Assembly (NCBI GenBank): GCA_903813345.2
Contig: CAIIXF020000006.1
Location: 30,176,024-30,240,023, forward strand
Direction of reading: 5' to 3'
From: Owenia fusiformis
Taxonomy: Eukaryota > Annelida > Polychaeta > Sabellida > Oweniidae
DNA length: 64,000 nucleotides
The translations under genes and the position numbers were made by a program. Below are positions 1 through 13,300 of the stretch, in pieces (position 1 is the first letter of the stretch; each line of letters begins with the position of its first letter). The notes under the pieces are model-generated. The model ran no database searches. It was not told the DNA's origin and was given only the letters and a program-made list of their open reading frames with translations.

Positions 1-59
1 ATTTTGATGACAAGAATTGATTTGTAGTCTCAAACTTTGAGAAACTTGGATAACATCAT

Positions 60-560
60 TTGTGACCTAGTTTAATGACCTTGACTTTCGACCTTTAAAA
101 TTTCACTTTTTCAGACCTCAGTAGGTGTTTTGTAATTAAGCTGACCTAAATTTAAATCCAAAATATCAATTCAGAAAATCAACTTTTTTGACCTTTTCAA
201 GGTCACTGAAGGTGAATGAAAGGTCAAATCTGAAATCTAAGGTCAGATTTGAACTTCTGAGAACTTGTAGATGTTTTTTAAAAAAAAATTTGGTCAATTT
301 GGAGCAAGTTGAAAAATTCAAAATGGCCGCCAAATTCAAAAATTCAAAATGGCCACCATGTAATTCAGCCAGCATACCCAAATCAGATCTTGGCAATAGT
401 CTGCTCTTGCATCTGTAAAAATTTCAAGTTGAACAGGTAAGCAGTTATCCTGGAAATTTGATGACAAGATTTAGTTTATGTCCCGCCCGCCCGCACGCCC
501 AAACGCCCGCCCAACAGCACAAGACGACGACAATATAGCACTTTTTCAAAGTGCGATAAT
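60..560 (-). repeat. Interspersed repeat related to the 45-47 kb array
   Basis: The reverse complement of about 180-330 matches the unit repeated at 45.6-46.8 kb (TTCAACTTGCTCCAAATTGA, CATCTACAAGTTCTCAGAAG, repeated GGTCA/TGACC). The adjoining 380-545 segment, with CTCTTGCATCTGTAAAAATTT and the CCCGCCCGCC tract, has a relative at 39340-39475. Confidence 0.7.
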
Positions 561-2182
561 AATAAGTTAGTTACATGTACTAAGTTGGTTGGCAAGTTCT
601 TTTTCATTTTGTCTTGAGTGACCCATTTGACCTAAATTTGAATCCAAATGAATTTTAATGAACTTTAAAAAAATGGCTGACCCCATATTAACCAATTGGA
701 AATGGTTGGGTTGCCATAACTCATATGAGGAACGATCAAACCATCTGATTGCTTCAAAAATTAAAATTTTAGGAGACAATTAGATTTGCTAAATTGTCCA
801 CTAGGACAAAAATATGATTTAATTTTCCAGGTTTTACAAAGGTTAATGGTTTCAAATTCAAGAATTCTTTTAATGATCCTCTTATTGAAATTACACAGGT
901 GGTCAAAATTACTTTAAAGCTCTGTATCGCTAATTTAAACAAGATAAGCTAGACATTTACCATGTACAGTACAATATTAAATCATTCAATTTTCTACTCA
1001 GAAAGTATTTTTAACAAATGTTTTACTGAATATATTCCAAAATTTGAGTTGCCCCTTAGCCATCATTCCCCATTTGTTTAACATGGGATCTGCCATTTTT
1101 AAATTAAATTTCATGAAATTCATCAATTTTGACATCAAATTTTAACCCATTGTAATGGAGATATAACATTGAATTTTGCAGACTTCATAGAGAATAGAAT
1201 CAAGATACAGATTTATTTACTTTATCGAGTTTTCTTTCGTTCGAAGCCTAGAAAAGTTGTTCAAACAAATATGGAGCTTAACATGTAAACCTATGAGGAA
1301 AACCACTGATCCTTAACTTTTTTTGTAGAGTATACAAAATTGTGAAGAGTCAACACAATATTTTAGGATGGAAAATCCAAAATTACCACCCTAAAATTCT
1401 AGATCTTTACAGGGTATAAATATATTAGCATCCTTGAAAATTTTATTTCAAAAGGTAAATAAATACTAAAAAGGTTGGCTTAAAATATGTAATTGGCTTA
1501 AAATATGTAATTTCTAGTACACACACTTTGCAGTTTACTTCGACAATAATATACAACAGATCCATAAATAAAGTAACTAAAATGTTACAGGATCAGAATT
1601 TGTTTGAATTTAACAAAAAGGAACTAAAAGTCTATTGCATTATGTTGATATATTAATTTTTGAGAAAAACAAGTGTCAATGTTCCCTGTTCAGTTGCAAG
1701 GGTTGAATGAAGATCAACAAAATTTGTGGTAACTGGTATATATAAATTGTAGATTCTTTAACAGTAGAAGTGGTCATAAAACTATGCTACAGTCTATATA
1801 CAAGTGGCGATCAATAAATTATGGATTTTTTTGTAAACACAAAACGTTTAATATCTTTAACCATTTTCAGTGGCTAAATTGTTTCTAATTTCAACTTTAG
1901 AAAAAAACAATTTATAGAAAATGAGAAAGTGCATTAATATCAATTCAAAGTAAATACCAGAAAGTGTCAGTTTAAAAAATGAATAACTTATTGATCATCC
2001 CGTGTGGGTAGCATTATCATGCAACCTATTTATATATGTACAATACTAGGAAATCTAATCTTGTCAAATAATATGTTACAACAAATGATACTTGTTCTAG
2101 CCTAATCTAATACTAGCAGCCAGGCCATTTCTGAACTCATATGGCATTTAAATAGTACAACATATACTAATGGAACTTGGAC
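561..2182. other. AT-rich non-coding stretch, nothing recognised
   Basis: No exon with splice sites and family similarity, no inverted ends and no tandem array were seen. If the gene continues downstream, this is intron. Confidence 0.5.
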
Positions 2183-2187
2183 ATTAT

Positions 2188-3850
2188 CACGGGGGATAAG
2201 CAAAACGAGGGCGAAGCCACGGACTGCGACTCGCGTAATTCAAAACGAGATTACAACGCATTATAGCTGAACAATGGCGGTAAGTCCAAACTTAATTTGG
2301 AAGGCATGTTAGGATTTGGGGTAGATTATTGGTTTGGATATTCTACAGAATAGCTAGTATGTTCCAGTCGGTGATCAACATATTCATACTCCACCTGCAA
2401 TGACATTCTTGGTGCTCGGCTGTCCAATAGCTTAGCATGAACACAAATGAATTCGAAATCTGCCACAAAAAATGTAATTTTGTCAATATTTGTCCCTAAT
2501 ATACCGATTTAAACAAAGGAATCAGAAATGACATCGAATTAATATAATTATTCATGTTCTGTTGTTACAATTACATCTTCGTGTGATATTTGGTAAGCGG
2601 AAAACGTACAATTACATAGGAAATTGGAATTTTTGATAGTCGCAGTCCATCCATCTGCCCAACGCAGTCCGCGACTCAGTGTTGCTTTATATCTGAAGCT
2701 GAACGCAATCACAGCCAAAGGTAGATAGCACAATGTGTGTACAGGTGTGGCCGAAATGGAGCAACTTTGGACAAAATTGAATATAAAGGGCTATTTTAAT
2801 AGACCTACATCGTGTCTCAATCCATTCTGCAAATATATACAAGCTGTCAAATACAGCTGAAATCATGAATTTATGGTGGCTAGCAATATTGATGGACTGT
2901 TGGAAAGATCATCCAAAATTACATTAACTCACCAACTCTCCAATTATTTGATATTTTCCTGATATCTTAAATACTAGTTAATGTACCCTTCCCCAACAGC
3001 TTTTATTGCATCATCAAAAAGTTAATTGTTTCGCATTTCTACTTCTTATAAAAAGTCTCACCACTATCCAATTATCTATATATTTAACCCTATCCACAAA
3101 TTGGTTTGTATTAAACATATTACGTTGTCATCTTGCGCTCGACTGTTCTGCCAAATACGCTATTGAATTGCCATATTTCTAGGTCTTAAACGATACAATA
3201 GCAATTTGGGACATTGATTCAGGTAATAGATATATGTTAATCAACGTAACTTTGAATGATAATCTGGATGCTGACTTTCTTTTCCTGAAACAATAATAGC
3301 GTAGGAATATAGTTTACACTTTCTTATTTATTTCGTGTTCGCGGCTGGACTGCGTTGCTTAGAATATCAATGGAGGCTGTGTTGCGTTGTTGAAATAGCT
3401 TTGTTTACTGGACTGCGTCCACTATGAATGCGCAGTTTGAATCTAATTTTCTCCTCATGAACACATTCTATTATCAAATCATTTTCATGAATTATACTCG
3501 GAGCCTCAACTAACCTTTAGATATCAGAAACGTGTTAAAACTCCTTTCAAGTGTATAGTAAATTAAATAATATGCACATATTTTACAGGTAAAATCAGAA
3601 CTTTGCTACTGTTTTAGCTTGATCTGGACAACTGCTTATTTTCTTATTTACAGACCAACAGTAGATACAGAGTAATATTTTAGTCACCGATTAGACACTA
3701 CGATAGCATTTAAAATTCCTGGATTTCTCTATTTTGTCGGAAGAAGCAGAAGGCACTGCCGGATGTCCCTCCATTTTGGCGCTGGGCTGCGGTGTAAAGT
3801 TACGCGAGTCGCAGTCCGTGGCTTCGCCCTCGTTTTGCTTATCCCCCGTG
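2188..3850. mobile_element. Non-autonomous DNA transposon, 1663 bp, 51-bp perfect TIRs
   Basis: The ends at 2188-2238 and 3800-3850 are perfect inverted repeats beginning CACGGGGGATAAGCAAAACG. They are flanked by a direct repeat ATTAT (2183-2187 and 3851-3855), consistent with a 5-bp target duplication. The interior has no coding capacity but repeats ACTGCG/CGCAGT motifs near 2645-2680 and 3345-3440. Superfamily is not clear. It lies downstream of exon K in the presumed next intron. Confidence 0.85.
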
Positions 3851-4208
3851 ATTATGTTATCATATGAAATATAGTCAATTTTCTAATGGATTACATTAGC
3901 TGTGAATAAGAGCTCCTAATTGTTCCCAAAATTATAGTTCAAAATTACTAGGCATTTTTTAAGATTTTAGAGCTAAGGGGTTTATATTCTGTGTTGATCT
4001 TGTCCCTACAGACATTTTCAAATGTTTCTCAAACTGTCAATTTCTTCCATAACATGTCAGGTGATTTTTGTTAAAGGCGCCTTAGTGGCATTTCTATGAA
4101 TTAAATATACAAGAAAATGTGCTCTCTTGTTTTTATGAGCCAATAAACTCAGAAATGCCCTGGCTTCAGATAGAGCTAAACTAAACATTTTCCTACTGGA
4201 ATGTGTAC

Positions 4209-4307
4209 CCTTTTGTGGCGTTGTTTCCTCTGATCAGACGATTCACTTCCTTCATCCTCCTCAGTGACGTATCCCTCCTCACCATCAATATCACTGATCT
4301 TCTTGCA
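4209..4307 (-). CDS. PLCL-like exon K: start of acidic X/Y linker
   Basis: 99 bp, 33 codons, phase 0 at both ends, with acceptor ctactttcag and donor gtacac. It encodes [20 protein letters not shown], then [13 protein letters not shown]. Following LVK, the CKK supplies the second substrate lysine, and the acidic, Ser-rich stretch is the usual PLC linker between X and Y. This was too short for an ORF search and was found by phase and family. No Y-domain exon is recognisable between 1 and 4208. Confidence 0.83.
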
Positions 4308-7300
4308 CTGAAAGTAGTTCCGGCATATCTTTAATCATGCAAACACATGACTTCTCAGTAAAACATGGAATTGATCCATTTATAATTGTTTCACTTTGTT
4401 ATTTATGTAGAATTTTATTAACCATCCAGATGTTCAAATAATGACATAAATATTGAAGATAAAACCAAATGAAGCAAGTGTGCCCCAAATAAAAAATACT
4501 CAGAATAACAATAATTATTATATCATTGCTAGAATTTGTGTCATTTGATTGGCTAATTAAGTACCATGTGATCAAAAATACCAAAGCGTATTTCACAGCT
4601 CCCTTAATTTTTGAATTATAAAAGACGTATTGCCCGGCGTATTGCCCGCCCGGGAATTCTGAATCGTCCCGTTTCGTCCAGTACAGTTGTGACGTGCATT
4701 AAAATGGCAGACAGAAAAAATTTAAAAGTCTGAATTCCGATGAAAAGAACGACATATTGAGGGATGTGCATTCAAAAAATACCATTAAATCAACGGGAAC
4801 GTCTTTGAACAGTTTCAAGTGTTATGTGGAAGAAAAAGATATCGAAATAGACGTTAAATCTATCGATAAAATCGTTCTGGATGGAATTTTAGAGGATTTT
4901 TTTCTTGAACTGCGAACGAAGGATGGGGAATATTACAAGAGTTACAGTCTGCAAAGTATTCGTCTTGGACTCAATAGGCACATACAAAGTGAATGTCTAG
5001 CAATGATATAATAAAACAAATATTTCATTCTATGTTCGGGCAATACCTGTTGCACTTTCAATGATTTTTGCAGCATGTATTTCCCTCGCCCTTCGGGCTG
5101 CGGGCAATACATGCTGCAAAAATCATTGAAAGATGAACAGGTATTGCCCTCCATAGAATGAAATATTTGCTTATGATTCTAGTAGATTTGTTTTTTCGAT
5201 ATTACATTATTTCCACATACTTTCTACAGGGGAATCCATGATGCAAATAAAGGTTTAAAATGTTCTCAAAACTATTGTGAACTGGGATGTATTTTTCCAT
5301 ATCCCCAAGTCCTTCGGGAATATAAAGATACTTTCTCCGAACATATTATAGATGATTTGTCAAAGAATAAGGTCTCCCAGTGCATTAGGCTATCAATAAA
5401 TCTACCTTGACTAATATTTTGCACTTAAAGGCCTCTGGTGAGGGTAGGTAGGTTTCATTACTAGCTGCATCATCTGTGTATAGTTTATTTCCAAGTACTT
5501 TCCGTAAAGTCTCTGCCATGAATTGCTGTTGTTTAGAACCACAGTGATTCTCTAGACATAAGATAACTGGATACCTGGAACAGAATATTTCATCATTTAC
5601 ATCATTAACCAGAATTCTCAATAATTCTTGAGACAAACAATTGTCCATTGATTGTCCGATGAAAGTGTCCATTGATGAAATTATTTGATTAGTGAATGAA
5701 ATAACATGCACAAAAAGAACTATTCAAAACGTAAAGTATATGGTTAATTTTTTTTTGATATTGCTTTCAAAACTACATCAAATGTCAATGTTTTTATCAT
5801 TTATCTAGTCAATTTTTAGACATACATATTATACATTGGATTATAACTATGACATTAATAACAAGACTTACTGCGATGTTGCGAATGCATGTTCGTTGAT
5901 TGCTTCTATTACTGTTCTAAATGGTATTTTCCCTGTTAGTGTGTGTCCATGGTATATAAGTGGGTCACCATCATCAGGCCCATCCCATACATCCACTGAA
6001 ATATAATAGAGGGCACTGAGATGTATCCTGGTCTGTTCACATATAGCTCTGGGATTATTAAGTTAAAAACATGGTAATTGCCCCACTGTTAAGAGTGGAA
6101 CATCAAAGATGAAGTCATCGCAACTTGAGACATTTTAGGGCTGTGTGTTAGGTCTGTCTGACCTTTAGATATTTTCTAATTAAAACCTGTCTAATCCGAA
6201 CACCATGCAAACAAGCCAAAAGTGTTCAAATTAACAGGTGTTCACTTTTCAAGATTTTTTAATACGTGAGTCAATGTGAGCTTAAAAAATTGGGACCGAA
6301 AAACTGTTCACACTGAGAGGTGTTCGGATAAGAGAGGTGTTCGGATTAGAGAGGTGTTCGGATTAGAGAGGTGTTTGGATAAAACAGTTTCACAATACTT
6401 ACACTCTATACATCTGCATCCTTTCCTGAGTGCCCGGATATAAGCCTCCACACTGGACGGGCCTTTAAGCTGATCTTCCATGAGGTATCTATAACAGTTA
6501 TTCTAATATGATATGTGATGGCACAATAACAATTGACACTGGACGGGCCTTTAAGCTGATCTTCCATGAGGTATCTATAACAGTTATTATAATATGATAT
6601 GTGATGACACAATAACAATTGACACTGGACGGGCCTTTAAGCTGATCTTCCATGAGGTATCTATAGCAGTTATTATAATATGATATGTGATGGCACAATA
6701 ACAATTGACACTGGATGGGCCTTTAAGCTGATCTTCCATGAGGTATCTATAACAGTTATTCTAATATGATATGTGATGGCACAATAACAATTGACACTGG
6801 ACGGGCCTTTAAGCTGATCTTCCATGAGGTATCTATAACAGTTATTATAATATGATATGTGATGACACAATAACAATTGACACTGGACGGGCCTTTAAGC
6901 TGATCTTCCATGAGGTATCTATAACAGTTATTCTAATATGATATGTGATGACACAATAACAATTGACACTGGACGGGCCTTTAAGCTGATCTTCCATGAG
7001 GTATCTATAACAGTTATTCTAATATGATATGTGATGACACAATAACAATTGACACTGGACGGGCCTTTAAGCTGATCTTCCATGAGGTATCTATAACAGT
7101 TATTCTAATATGATATGTGATGACACAATAACAATTGACACTGGACGGGCCTTTAAGCTGATCTTCCATGAGGTATCTATAACAGTTATTCTAATATGAT
7201 ATGTGATGACACAATAACAATTGACACTGGACGGGCCTTTAAGCTGATCTTCCATGAGGTATCTATAGCAGTTATTATAATATGATATGTGATGACACAA

Positions 7301-10300
7301 TAACAATTGACACTGGACGGGCCTTTAAGCTGATCTTCCATGAGGTATCTATAGCAGTTATTATAATATGATATGTGATGACACAATAACAATTGACACT
7401 GGACGGGCCTTTAAGCTGATCTTCCATGAGGTATCTATAACAGTTATTATAATATGATATGTGATGGCACAATAACAATTGACACTGGACGGGCCTTTAA
7501 GCTGATCTTCCATGAGGTATCTATAGCAGTTATTATAATATGATATGTGATGACACAATAACAATTGACACTGAACGGGCCTTTAAGCTGATCTTCCATG
7601 AGGTATCTATAACAGTTATTATAATATGATATGTGATGGCACAATAACAATTGACACTGGACGGGCCTTTAAGCTGATCTTCCATGAGGTATCTATAGCA
7701 GTTATTATAATATGATATGTGATGACACAATAACAATTGACACTGGACGGGCCTTTAAGCTGATCTTCCATGAGGTATCTATAGCAGTTATTATAATATG
7801 ATATGTGATGACACAATAACAATTGACACTGGACGGGCCTTTAAGCTGATCTTCCATGAGGTATCTATAGCAGTTATTATAATATGATATGTGATGACAC
7901 AATAACAATTGACACTGGACGGGCCTTTAAGCTGATCTTCCATGAGGTATCTATAACAGTTATTATAATATGATATGTGATGGCACAATAACAATTGACA
8001 CTGGACGGGCCTTTAAGCTGATCTTCCATGAGGTATCTATAGCAGTTATTATAATATGATATGTGATGACACAATAACAATTGACACTGGACGGGCCTTT
8101 AAGCTGATCTTCCATGAGGTATCTATAACAGTTATTATAATATGATATGTGATGGCACAATAACAATTGACACTGGACGGGCCTTTAAGCTGATCTTCCA
8201 TGAGGTATCTATAACAGTTATTCTAATATGATATGTGATGGCACAATAACAATTGACACTGGACGGGCCTTTAAGCCGATCTTCCATGAGGCATCTATAA
8301 CAGTTATTATAATATGATATGTGATGACACAATAACAATTGACACTGGACGGGCCTTTAAGCTGATCTTCCATGAGGTATCTATAACAGTTATTATAATA
8401 TGATATGTGATGGCACAATAACAATTGACACTGGACGGGCCTTTAAGCTGATCTTCCATGAGGTATCTATAGCAGTTATTATAATATGATATGTGATGAC
8501 ACAATAACAATTGACACTGAACGGGCCTTTAAGCTGATCTTCCATGAGGTATCTATAACAGTTATTATAATATGATATGTGATGGCACAATAACAATTGA
8601 CACTGGACGGGCCTTTAAGCTGATCTTCCATGAGGTATCTATAACAGTTATTATAATATGATATGTGATGGCACAATAACAATTGACACTGGACGGGCCT
8701 TTAAGCTGATCTTCCATGAGGTATCTATAGCAGTTATTATAATATGATATGTGATGACACAATAACAATTGACACTGGACGGGCCTTTAAGCTGATCTTC
8801 CATGAGGTATCTATAACAGTTATTATAATATGATATGTGATGGCACAATAACAATTGATTTACTGGTCTATAACTGGGTAAGTATATATGACCACTTTTC
8901 ATGAATGCAGATAGTTGTTTTTCTGGTTTGTTTATCATATTAGAATCATAACAAAGACCTTGATTCTGTAATTTATGGCAAATATATGACCTTAGATTTT
9001 ATTCTGTCCATGCCAAAGACCTCAATTGCTCTGCAAGGAAAAAAATCATCAGTCTTATATTGCACCATAAATGACAAAATCGTCGTCTTTAAATTTAACA
9101 CAACAATATACACATTAAGCTATTATGCTAATGCTTACAAAACTGTTGTACTTACGTATTGTGTGAGGAGGCGATGAAGTAATGGGAGAGAGGTTGAGTC
9201 ATGTCTTGTGTCACAGACCTGTGGATTGGGTCAAATATATCACATTCGTTGCTCAATAAATAGCTGGTAAATGCTGGAAGTAGAAATACATACATGTTTA
9301 ATGGTCAACAGTTATCCTGCTAGGTCAATAACTAGATTTGGCAATGTCAAGTTACATTTTGAAATCGAAAATTCAATAAAGTAAAATGTTACTCAATAAA
9401 AGGTTACGGTTATTTCATCGTATTACAGGCAAAATGATATCTCATCAACACTCTTTCGGAAAATTGTTAGAATTTTAGAATATTTTTGGAATTTATATTG
9501 TTGCGATCATTTTTGGTGATGTGGATAATCCAATATGAAACAAGAAATTTTATACAAATCTAAGTTCTGTATATATCAGTTGTCTATACGTTATTAATAT
9601 AAAAAATAGGACTAATGTCTATTATGATTGAATCCGCTCATTCATCAGAGCATCCAGCAAAAATGTCTATTACTTTCCCTCCAGTTGGAATTCTCTCTTT
9701 AATAACTAAATTTATCCTGTGTCACTGAACCTGTAAATTTCAACCCGGAACAAGGCAATTACTTGATCAATTCAATAAATTATCAATGTAAATATGATAA
9801 TTGTTTGTTATGGTTGTTATGGTGATTTATATGAGAGCAGGGTGACCAAACTAACTTTACAAATGAGGAAGAACCATAGAGCTGTCAGTAAAATGACACG
9901 CCGATCGTGACATGAATTGCAAAATATCAAGAAAATGGATAAAGTTGCGATGAATAAATAATAAAGTATGAAGCCATTGCTCTAATTTATACAGAAATGT
10001 CAGACGACCATGTCTTTATTCAAAATTTAGTGAGATTCAAAGTGTCGAAGAATAACTATGGTGATTTTTTAGGCCTGGGTTAAAGCTACCATGAAGATGC
10101 GTAATCATCTTCCTGGGACTCCTTAAGCTGATGAAAGAATATAATTACACATAAGAGAGTGATAGAAGTAAATTGTTTATCTCAACCTCTTCCCGAATTC
10201 TCTCAGATCTTGTCCTTTGCTTGCTGTTTCTCTCTAAAATTTGAAAGAAGTGCATGATGTTCTTGTATTTCTGTGCAATTTAGAGTATTAACTTTGTGTC

Positions 10301-13300
10301 GGTTTACTTTATTCCTTGCTGATTTCACTGTCTTTTACTTGAAGTTCAATTCCACATGACTACCCTCTTAATGTTTTTCACATCCGCAGTAAAGAGAAGC
10401 TCCACAAGTGGTTTGATTTTATAACAACCTCATGACATAATGATATAATGAATTAATATAGGAGTCTATTGGGACTAAAACAATGAAATTGGTTGCCTGA
10501 GATGAGATTCATCCAAGAATTCTCAACATTCCCCTCATTGTACATTCATATTAGGGATGGAGTCCATGTATCAAGAATTTGGTAAAATGAGTTATTTTAC
10601 AGTAAAACCTGTATATCTGAACACCTGTCTGAATCTTGGTCCCAAATTTGTTATCTCCCATTGAGTACACATGTTTATAACACCTTGAAATGTGAACACC
10701 TGCTAATTCAAACACTTTGGCTTGTCCAAGAGGTGTTTGAATTAGATAGGTTTTATTGTATTTATATTGATGGTGTACACTCAACCTCCTTGAACAAATG
10801 TTTGAAATGTTTCCTTTTTCAAATATTTTCAACCAAAAATCAATATATGACACTTATGACAAAATTATCCTTTATGGCCTAGTCACATAGCCCGGCCGAT
10901 GAGGTTACGATGAGCAAGCGATGCAATTTTCACCGAACTCGGCCGAACACCGGCCGGACACCGGCCGGACATCCGTGGCGTTTGTTGCTTAAAACCGCAT
11001 CGGTGGTAGCTCGGTGAAATTTTAACTTCGGAGTTAAATTTCACCGGGCTCTCACCGAGCTCCCTCATCATGTCATCGCAGCCCCATCGTAACCACATCG
11101 GAAAACACGTCGGCCGGTGCACGGCCGAGTATCGGCCGGTGTCCCGTGCATCTGAGACAACCAGAGGACGAGGTTTTTTAACGGACAGCGGCCGAGCTCC
11201 GACCGAGCTCGGAGGTCGATGTGGGACAGAGCATCGGCCGGTCACTGTTCAAAGCCCGTTAACAACCCGGCCGGCGATCGCACGGTGTCCTGTTACCTGC
11301 TCGGGTACCGGCCGTATTCCTTCCGATGTCCGGCCGACCTCCGGCCGGTAGTTGCTGCCACATCGGCAGAAAAAAACTATCATTTTGAGACAGACTCCGT
11401 ACGGTCACCGGCCGGTGTTCGGTCGGTCGCCTGAAGATGTCCGGACGGAGTCCGTTCACGTCACCGAGCTCTGCTTCCGATGAGGAGAGCTCGGTGGCAC
11501 CAACAAAATCCACCGAGCTCTACCGATGCCGGACATCGGCCGGGCTATGTGACTAGGCCATTACTCCCCCCCCCCTGATGAAATTAATTTTGTAAAACCA
11601 CAACTGTTGACATTTAAACATCATCCCTTAAGAACTGGCCTTTGAGATATTAATCAATTCTTCTTTAAAGAGTTAAGATTTCCATACAATTATCCGGCAT
11701 TTATAAGTTACGCCAAGTGATATTTCACTGTCAACAGAGACCTATTTACCAGAATGAGAAGCCAATAACCTTATTACTTTATGAAAATTTATTAAAAAGT
11801 CACTGTAACATTCCGTTATCCCAGAGAGTAAATTCTGATCAGCTCACACTTTTCTAAATATCATAATTTCAGTAAAGAACAAAATTTATGTGTAGGTCAT
11901 ACCAGGTCCTAAATAAAGTATCACTCACCCCCCCCCCCCCCATCACATAAATCATATCAATATGTGACATGCAAAACAAAAAACTGTCACAATATGATGT
12001 TTTCTTAGTGGAATTGCGATTCTATTATCCAGTCATAACAGCTCAGAGGTATTATTACAAATAATTTGCTAATGTACATCCATGTCAAAAAACGAATGAC
12101 AAGAAAGTCAAAAGTATATTCAACTCCATAATTATAATAATGATATCCCTATCAAAGAACTGCTTGGAGCTTGTTATTCAAAAACACTTTCAACTATAAT
12201 TCATAAAACCTGTCCTAAGGATTTAAGTATGGCAAAAGACTAGTGAATTTCATAAGGAATCATAAATCTATGTTTTCCAGAAAAAAGAACCTGGTATGGA
12301 CTCGGAGGGTAATAAGCTGTTTATCTAAGTTAAGCTTGATATTTATGCCACTGATGCTACAGTCCTAGTGTTTTCTTATAAAGAAATCTGCTTAGTCGCG
12401 TCTTGAAATCTCTTACAAATTATATGTCATTATTGATCTAGCTAGTGTTTTGATAACAATAACTTGTGGTATGTTTTTATCAGAGAGCATTGAGATCTAA
12501 CTTAAAGCCTGACCTTTCAGTAAAACGCAATATTTGGATGTATTCTTATTTTTATAAATTCTACAACTGACAAGATTATGAATGCATATATATTAAAATG
12601 ACATTGTTAATATTGGTATTTCCAGTGCAGAATCAAAGCACAAAAAAATTTCATACGGCTCTAATTTACAAGTCACGTGATATTCTTAGGCGATGATTTT
12701 TCAAGAAATCGGATGGCCAGCGAACCTCGAAGCAATCAAAGGAACAATCGTGATGATGACACCTTTTGTACAAAATCTTTGCCCCAATTGTTCATCAGCG
12801 TATGTCCTCTCATTTTAGCTCAAAATATCACTAGGGACATCGGAACAACCCACGATTGCTTTTTATCGAGAGGTCATGGTTTAAGCATCAAAGCCAAGGA
12901 GGGTATGTCTAAATAACATATGTCTGATATTATTTTTTATCATGTAACAGCCACAAGTGATGACGTATTGTTATAGTCTAAAACTTTTTTATGTTGGCGG
13001 TTGGTGTTTGGTATTCAATGGTAGGTGTTCGGCATCTGTAACAAATGATACATGGTGACTTTTTCCGTGTTAATGCCTCGTTAAATCTGGGTAAGGGGAA
13101 AAGTCAGGATAAAAGATGTTTTGAAAGAATAAAGAAATTAAACTGCGTATAATGTTCCTTATGTACGATTAGGTGAGACTACACGTTTCTTGTTTATACG
13201 CAAGTGCAGAAAGTGGAATAAGCCCCTGGTAGCATCATATCCCACAAGAAAAATGAGAGTTCTAAATGTCAAGACATTAAGAAATGTCAACTAAAGAAAA

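Noticed and set aside
6450-8858. CRISPR-like array
   Set aside because: Units are directly contiguous with no unique spacers, and the sequence is an intron-exon duplication in an animal gene.
6406-8938. Twenty or more overlapping 67-68 codon frames with near-identical proteins
   Set aside because: They are the 39-bp exon start read through the 86-bp repeats on the minus strand. The period is not a multiple of 3, each frame closes, and nothing suggests they are separate genes.
10883-11513. Overlapping Arg/Pro-rich frames on both strands
   Set aside because: They lie wholly within the GC-rich inverted-repeat element and reflect its CGGCCG words and lack of AT-rich stops.
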